DNA from: Spongiicolonus versatilis
GTDB lineage: Bacteria; Pseudomonadota; Gammaproteobacteria; Arenicellales; Spongiicolonaceae
Direction of reading: 5' to 3'
Assembly (NCBI GenBank): GCA_028286165.1
Contig: JAPYMU010000088.1
Location: 1 to 10,107, forward strand
Length of the DNA: 10,107 nucleotides
Part shown: positions 6,752-10,107 of the stretch, one piece after another
Position numbering within the stretch: position 1 is the first letter of the stretch
Layout: each line of letters opens with the position of its first letter
Notes under the pieces: generated by a model
What the model was told of the DNA's origin: nothing
Database searches by the model: none
What the model saw: only the letters and a program-made list of their open reading frames with translations
Position numbers and translations under genes: made by a program

Positions 6752-7398
6752 TCCGGGCGGTTGCGCAGGCCCTCGTGCAAGTCCACCGCGCGCCACAAAT
6801 ACCAACTGGCCACCGAGCGGTACGGCCGCCACCGCTCGCCATGCGCGCTGAGGCGTTTGGCATCGGGCGGTTTGCGCAGGTTGAAGGCGTACTTGAAGCC
6901 TTTGCGGATGCCGAGGTCGTCCACCGGCAGAACATCCGGCCGGCCCTGGTGAAAAATCAGCAGCATTTCCACCGTCCACCGGCCGACGCCGCGCACTTCG
7001 CACAGGCGTTGAATAATTTCCTCGTCGTCCATGCCGCGCAGCCGGCGGTTGGACGGCACCGTGCCGGCCAGGGTTTTTTGCGCCAGATCCTTGGCCGCCG
7101 CCACTTTGGCCCAGGACAAGCCGGCGGCGCGCAAATCGCGGTCGGCGGTTTCCACCACGTGTTGCGGCAGCGGCCGGTTGCGCGGGTACATCGCCCGCAG
7201 CCGCGCATGAATCGCCGCCGCGGCGCGGCCCGACAACTGCTGGTAGACGATGGCCTGCAGCAGCGAATCAAACGGCGTCACCGCCGGCCGCAGCGCCAGG
7301 GAAAATTTTCCCACGCGCGCGATTAGCGCGGCCAGTTGCGGGTCGGCGCGCTTCAGTCTGGCCACCGCGGCCGGCGGATGGTAGGCGAGTTTTTTCAT
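6748..7398 (-). CDS. AlkA-like DNA-3-methyladenine glycosylase
   Basis: This 216-residue protein belongs to the HhH-GPD DNA glycosylases that remove alkylated bases such as 3-methyladenine in base excision repair, in the cytoplasm. Visible signatures are QAIVYQQLSGRAA (residues 48-60), the helix-hairpin-helix CEVRGVGRWTVEMLL (133-147), and VDDLGIRKG (159-167), whose second Asp (Asp161) matches the catalytic aspartate of AlkA. There are no Fe-S cysteines of the MutY/Nth kind. It lacks the extra N-terminal domain of E. coli AlkA and is the size of the short yeast-Mag-like form. ATG 7398 is chosen because it gives ATGA overlap with the phosphatase stop; a longer open frame upstream only reads through the phosphatase gene. 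It is the last gene of the - strand string, and its stop codon overlaps the cyclase stop codon on the other strand by TTAG. Confidence 0.9.
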   Translation of the reverse strand: MKKLAYHPPAAVARLKRADPQLAALIARVGKFSLALRPAVTPFDSLLQAIVYQQLSGRAAAAIHARLRAMYPRNRPLPQHVVETADRDLRAAGLSWAKVAAAKDLAQKTLAGTVPSNRRLRGMDDEEIIQRLCEVRGVGRWTVEMLLIFHQGRPDVLPVDDLGIRKGFKYAFNLRKPPDAKRLSAHGERWRPYRSVASWYLWRAVDLHEGLRNRPD

Positions 7399-7997
7399 GG
7401 TTTCAGCGCGCGGAATTGTTCCAGCCGTTTGTTGCGCCGCGCGCACCAGATGTCCACTTCGTCGTTGGCCTGGCGGAAACTTTGCAAAACCGCCGGGTCG
7501 CTGCTGCCGCTGAGTTCGGATTTCATCGCCATGTTGATTCCCTGGTGGGCGACAATCAGCACGTTTTTTGTTTGCGCATGCAAGGCGGCGGCGGCCAATG
7601 CATCGCGCACCCGCGCCCGCGCCTGCCGCAGACTTTCGCCGCCGGGCGCGGCGACGGTGAACATTGTGGCGCGCCACGCATCGTAGGCCGCGCCCAACTC
7701 TTCGCGCAAATCACTCTCGCGCCGGCCTTCGTATTCACCGAGCGCAATCTCGATGAAAGCCGGCGCCGCGGTCACCGCCACCTTCACCCTTGCCGCCACC
7801 GTGCGCGCCGTCACCAGCGCGCGCGACAGCGGCGATGCATAACACGCCGCAAAAACATCGCCGCGCGCCGCCAATGCATGCGCGACGCGCCCGGCTTCGG
7901 CAAGGCCGGCGGCATTCAGCGGCACATCGCTTTGCGCCTGCCATCTATGCTGGCGGTTCCAGTCGGTCTGGCCGTGGCGCAGAAAAAATAAAGCCAT
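7395..7997 (-). CDS. Histidine phosphatase (phosphoglycerate-mutase-like) family protein
   Basis: This 200-residue cytoplasmic enzyme has the histidine phosphatase signature FLRHGQTDWN at residues 5-14, where His8 is the expected phospho-accepting residue. SPLSRALVTA follows (55-64, with phosphate-binding Arg59), then FIEIALGEYEG (81-91, with Glu83 the likely acid), GGES (119-122) and IVAHQGIN (148-154, second His151). Members include broad phosphatases, cofactor-dependent mutase homologues and alpha-ribazole phosphatase (CobC). Sequence alone does not choose the substrate. ATG 7997 is chosen because it puts RHG close to the N-terminus as in the family; a longer frame to 8108 would run into the accessory gene. 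It follows the hydratase accessory gene by 19 bases and overlaps the glycosylase gene by ATGA. No ribosome binding site is visible. A link to cobalt or cobalamin through a CobC-like role is speculation. Confidence 0.88.
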   Translation of the reverse strand: MALFFLRHGQTDWNRQHRWQAQSDVPLNAAGLAEAGRVAHALAARGDVFAACYASPLSRALVTARTVAARVKVAVTAAPAFIEIALGEYEGRRESDLREELGAAYDAWRATMFTVAAPGGESLRQARARVRDALAAAALHAQTKNVLIVAHQGINMAMKSELSGSSDPAVLQSFRQANDEVDIWCARRNKRLEQFRALKP

Positions 7998-8008
7998 GAG
8001 GGGGGCGG

Positions 8009-8023
8009 CGGCTGCCTCAGCCG
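8009..8023. repeat. Short inverted repeat between accessory gene and phosphatase gene
   Basis: CGGCTG and CAGCCG flank a 3-base loop, giving a perfect 6-bp stem. It covers the stop codon of the hydratase accessory gene (8017-8019) and ends 11 bases before the phosphatase ATG. On the transcribed strand it is followed by a C run, not a U run, so it is not an intrinsic terminator. It may mark an RNA processing or stability hairpin. Confidence 0.35.
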
Positions 8024-8232
8024 ATTCCTTTTTGCGCGGTGATTTTTTCCAGCGCGCGCAGCCATTGGCGGTAGTAACTTTCCTCGGGGAACCGCCGCAC
8101 CGCATCACCCAGCCGCGCGCTGAACTCGGGCCAGGTGAAATGCCCCTGCTCGGCCAGGCGGACGGCGATGGCGAAAGCGCGCGCTTCCCACGGTTCGGCG
8201 AAGGGCGGCGTTTGCGGATGCTCAGCCGTCAT
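8017..8232 (-). CDS. Short nitrile hydratase accessory (activator) protein
   Basis: This 71-residue protein resembles the N-terminal part of nitrile hydratase beta subunits and the small P14K/NhlE-type activators that help load cobalt into the alpha subunit. The diagnostic pattern is FAEPWEARAFAIAVRLAEQG (residues 11-30), then HFTWPEF (31-37) and ESYYRQWLRALEKI (51-64). Position right after nthB fits an alpha-beta-activator order. ATG 8232 gives an 11-base overlap with the end of nthB (8222-8232); a longer frame upstream reads through nthB out of frame. The protein is clearly shorter than usual activators (about 100-140 residues) and stops soon after the conserved helix, so the flexible tail of known activators is missing. 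No frameshift explains this, since only 19 bases separate it from the next gene. Family is clear; activity of so short a form is inference. Confidence 0.82.
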   Translation of the reverse strand: MTAEHPQTPPFAEPWEARAFAIAVRLAEQGHFTWPEFSARLGDAVRRFPEESYYRQWLRALEKITAQKGIG

Positions 8233-8854
8233 TTTTGGCTTCCGCCGTGAGGTAGTTTTCGAAAAGGTCGGCGTACACGAAGTCGCGGCCGCCATTTTCA
8301 CCGCCCCATAATTCGCCCGCCGAAAAACGGACACTGTACACGTGCTGCGGGTCGGCGCCGCGGCCATGGGCGTTGCTGTCGGGAAACACGAACACGCCGC
8401 AGTCGCGCGCCACCACGCCGCGCCGGCCGTGCAGGTAGCGCGGCGCGCGGGTGTGGCCGGCGGTGTCCACATGTTTCACCCGCACCGCATCGCCGGCGGT
8501 GAACGCCGCCGCCTGGTCGGCCGCCGCGCGCGCCGATGCGCCGGCTGCAATCACCGCCGCCACCTCCGCCGCGCTGGGCGCATGCAATTCGCCGGCCTGT
8601 GCAAGCACTTTGCACTCGGCGAGCAGCGTTTCCAGGCCGTGCAGCCAGATTGCGTAGTAACTCGCCGCGCGGTACCCCGGCATGCGCTCGCGGGCGTGGC
8701 GCGACATGTCCAAATTCCAGCGGCCGTGAAAACCCATGGCCAAAGTCAGCGCAAACACCCGCCGCTCCCACCGGTGGTGAAACACCGGCTCGTTTTTCTC
8801 CGCCCGCACCGCGCCTTCACCGCGCCGGCCGCCGCAGTCGTGGGGGCCAATCAT
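8222..8854 (-). CDS. nthB: Nitrile hydratase beta subunit
   Basis: This 210-residue protein pairs with the alpha subunit to form the cytoplasmic enzyme that hydrates nitriles to amides. It opens with MIGPHDCGG, the usual beta-subunit start, which fixes ATG 8854. Further conserved parts are RWERRVFALTLAMG (28-41), WNLDMSRHARERM (46-58, with Arg52 at the place of the conserved arginine that contacts the modified cysteines), SYYAIWLHGLE (65-75), FTAGDAVRV (118-126), GHTRAPRY (133-140), VYSVRF (172-177), ELWG (181-184) and DLFENYL (196-202). The N- and C-terminal halves are both present, so this is not the split arrangement of thiocyanate hydrolase. Its start overlaps the nthA stop by ATGA, and its end overlaps the accessory gene by 11 bases. 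There is no Shine-Dalgarno sequence, so coupled translation with nthA is likely. Confidence 0.93.
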   Translation of the reverse strand: MIGPHDCGGRRGEGAVRAEKNEPVFHHRWERRVFALTLAMGFHGRWNLDMSRHARERMPGYRAASYYAIWLHGLETLLAECKVLAQAGELHAPSAAEVAAVIAAGASARAAADQAAAFTAGDAVRVKHVDTAGHTRAPRYLHGRRGVVARDCGVFVFPDSNAHGRGADPQHVYSVRFSAGELWGGENGGRDFVYADLFENYLTAEAKNDG

Positions 8855-9465
8855 GGGGACGGTGATGGCGCCGGCGCGCGCGGCAGGCCGACGCCAATCA
8901 TGGAATCGCGGGTCACCCAGCGCGCCAGTGATTCCTCGTCCAGCCCGGCGGTTTCGGGCGGGCGCATGGGCAGCACCAGGTAGCGCAACTCGGCGGTGCT
9001 GTCCCACACCCGCACCTCCACCTGCGGCGCAAGGGTGAGGCCGAACTCGGCCAGCACCGCGCGCGGCTCGCGCACCGCCCGGGCGCGGTAGGGCGCCGAC
9101 TTGTACCACACCGGCGGCAGGCCGAGCAGCGGCCACGGATAGCAGGAGCACAGCGTGCACACCACCATGTTGTGGACCTGCGGCGTGTTTTCCAGCAGCG
9201 CCAGATCCTCGCCCTGGCGGCCGCCGAAATTGAACTCGGCGGCGCAGGCGGCCCCGGCATCTTCGCGCAGGCGCGCAAGAAAACCCGGGTCGCACCAGGC
9301 GCGCGCCACCACCCGGGCGCCGTTGCGCGGGCCGATCTTGTGCTCATACAACTCCACCAGCGCATCCAGCGCGGCCGGGTCCACCAGGCCTTTGGCGGTC
9401 AGCGACTCTTCCAGCGCCCGCACCCGCGCCGCCATGCCGGACTCGGGTTTGTGATGCTGACTCAC
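8851..9465 (-). CDS. nthA: Nitrile hydratase alpha subunit, cobalt type
   Basis: This 204-residue subunit carries the metal centre. The motif VCTLCSC (residues 102-108) has threonine after the first cysteine, the form found in cobalt enzymes; iron enzymes have serine there. Cys103, Cys106 and Cys108 are the ligands, the last two expected to be oxidised to sulfinic and sulfenic acid. Flanking conserved sequence includes YPWPLLGLPPVWYKS (109-123), YRARAVREPRAVL (126-138), EVRVWDSTAELRYLVLP (150-166) and TRDSMIGVGLP (185-195). The start is GTG 9465, which overlaps the transporter stop in GTGA and has GAGG seven bases upstream, the clearest ribosome binding site in the window. ATG at residue 11 is an alternative but lacks this support. 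A thiocyanate hydrolase gamma subunit shares the motif but is unlikely with a full-length nthB beside it. Confidence 0.94.
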   Translation of the reverse strand: MSQHHKPESGMAARVRALEESLTAKGLVDPAALDALVELYEHKIGPRNGARVVARAWCDPGFLARLREDAGAACAAEFNFGGRQGEDLALLENTPQVHNMVVCTLCSCYPWPLLGLPPVWYKSAPYRARAVREPRAVLAEFGLTLAPQVEVRVWDSTAELRYLVLPMRPPETAGLDEESLARWVTRDSMIGVGLPRAPAPSPSP

Positions 9466-10107
9466 GGCTTCGCCTCGGCCCGCACCAGCGGCGCCTCTCG
9501 AATCGGCAGGTGCACCAGCGCCGACAGCACGCCCAGCGCCACCGAGCCCCACCACACCGCCATGTAGGAACCGCTGGCGTCGAACAGCAGCCCGCCGAGC
9601 CACACGCCGAGGAAACTGCCCACCTGGTGGCTGAAGAAGACAAAGCCGAACAGCATGCCGAGGTACTGCGGGCCGAACACCTGGCCGACGATGCCGGAGG
9701 TGAGGGGCACCGTGGACAGCCACAGCACACCCATGGCCGCGGCGAACAGCAGGGTGCCGGCGGTGGACGGCGGGAAGGAAATGTAGAGCAGTATGACCGC
9801 GGCGCGGCAGAAGTAGATGCCGCTCAGCAGAAACCTCTTCGGCAGTTTGTCGCCGAGAACGCCGGCGCTGTAGGAGCCGATGATGTTAAAAAAACCGATG
9901 AGGCCGAGGGCCCAGGCGCCGGTGCCGGCGCTGAGGCCGGCGTCGGTGAGGTAGGCCGGCAGGTGGGTGGCGATGAACGCGACATGAAAACCGCAGACAA
10001 AAAAACCGCCCACCAGAAACCAGTAACTGCGGTTGCGCGACGCCTCGGCGATGGCCTCGCGCGGCGACTGCGGCAGTGACGGCGCCCCGGCGCGGCCGCG
10101 CAGCGCG
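9462..10107 (-). CDS. MFS transporter, C-terminal half (cut by the window edge)
   Basis: The frame is open from the right edge (first full codon at 10106-10104) to TGA 9464-9462, giving 214 visible residues; the true start lies outside. Five or six hydrophobic helices are visible, beginning after a charged cytoplasmic loop (PQSPREAIAEASRNRSYW), which matches helices 7-12 of a 12-helix major facilitator protein. Typical features include GFHVAFIATHLPAYL, the loop VLGDKLPKRF like the MFS A-type motif between helices, and a short cytoplasmic tail. It resembles YbfB/monocarboxylate-type MFS members. The GTG at 10013 is internal and not the start, because the sequence continues upstream in the same frame as good membrane protein. 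It overlaps nthA by GTGA, so it is probably the gene before the hydratase in one operon and may carry a nitrile, amide or related acid. Substrate is inference. Confidence 0.88.
   Translation of the reverse strand, partial: ALRGRAGAPSLPQSPREAIAEASRNRSYWFLVGGFFVCGFHVAFIATHLPAYLTDAGLSAGTGAWALGLIGFFNIIGSYSAGVLGDKLPKRFLLSGIYFCRAAVILLYISFPPSTAGTLLFAAAMGVLWLSTVPLTSGIVGQVFGPQYLGMLFGFVFFSHQVGSFLGVWLGGLLFDASGSYMAVWWGSVALGVLSALVHLPIREAPLVRAEAKP

Noticed and set aside
6741..6754. Possible terminator hairpin GGAC-N6-GTCC at the convergent junction
   Set aside because: Only a 4-bp stem, no T tract on either strand; too weak to call.
8009..8035. Intrinsic terminator on the + strand (stem 8009-8023 and later T5)
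   Set aside because: No + strand gene ends here, and the T run is not adjacent to the stem.
8342..8983. + strand open frame of 213 codons opposite nthB/nthA
   Set aside because: Low-information His/Arg/Ala-rich sequence; nthB and nthA on the other strand are unmistakable.
8851..9465. Thiocyanate hydrolase gamma subunit instead of nitrile hydratase alpha
   Set aside because: Thiocyanate hydrolase has the beta-like part split into two subunits; here nthB is full length and the extra small gene is an accessory protein.

Overview
The window is GC-rich, almost entirely coding, and looks like a chromosomal segment of a Gram-negative proteobacterium. That placement rests on an AsmA-family envelope protein, a periplasmic endonuclease I with a signal peptide, and a two-pass sensor cyclase. 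I cannot place it more precisely. Genes are packed with 4-base stop/start overlaps or gaps of 15-19 bases. Few starts have a recognisable Shine-Dalgarno sequence.

Left half, + strand (95-6751): four genes in a row. They are a 1080-residue AsmA-family protein, a 100-residue membrane protein I do not recognise, an endonuclease I (EndA/Vvn family), and a long open frame. That frame joins a phosphinothricin/YncA-type GNAT acetyltransferase to a membrane-bound, HAMP-containing class III nucleotide cyclase. The first 94 bases are AT-rich. They hold two perfect TTGACA hexamers on the - strand and an ATG on the - strand at the window edge, which suggests a divergent gene to the left.

Right half, - strand (10107 down to 6748): a compact gene string read right to left. 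It holds the C-terminal half of an MFS transporter (cut by the window edge), cobalt-type nitrile hydratase alpha (nthA) and beta (nthB), a very short nitrile hydratase accessory protein, a histidine (phosphoglycerate-mutase-like) phosphatase, and an AlkA-like DNA glycosylase. Junctions are 4-base overlap, 4-base overlap, 11-base overlap, 19-base gap and 4-base overlap, so co-transcription and translational coupling are likely. The hydratase turns nitriles into amides; the transporter may move substrate or product. No amidase, aldoxime dehydratase or cobalt transporter is visible here.

The two gene strings converge, with stop codons overlapping in TTAG at 6748-6751 and no room for a terminator between them. 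The best candidate for something new is the GNAT-cyclase fusion. The rest are recognisable families in a somewhat unusual arrangement. I found no tRNA, rRNA, CRISPR array, insertion sequence or other mobile element, and no gene-free stretch over 300 bases.
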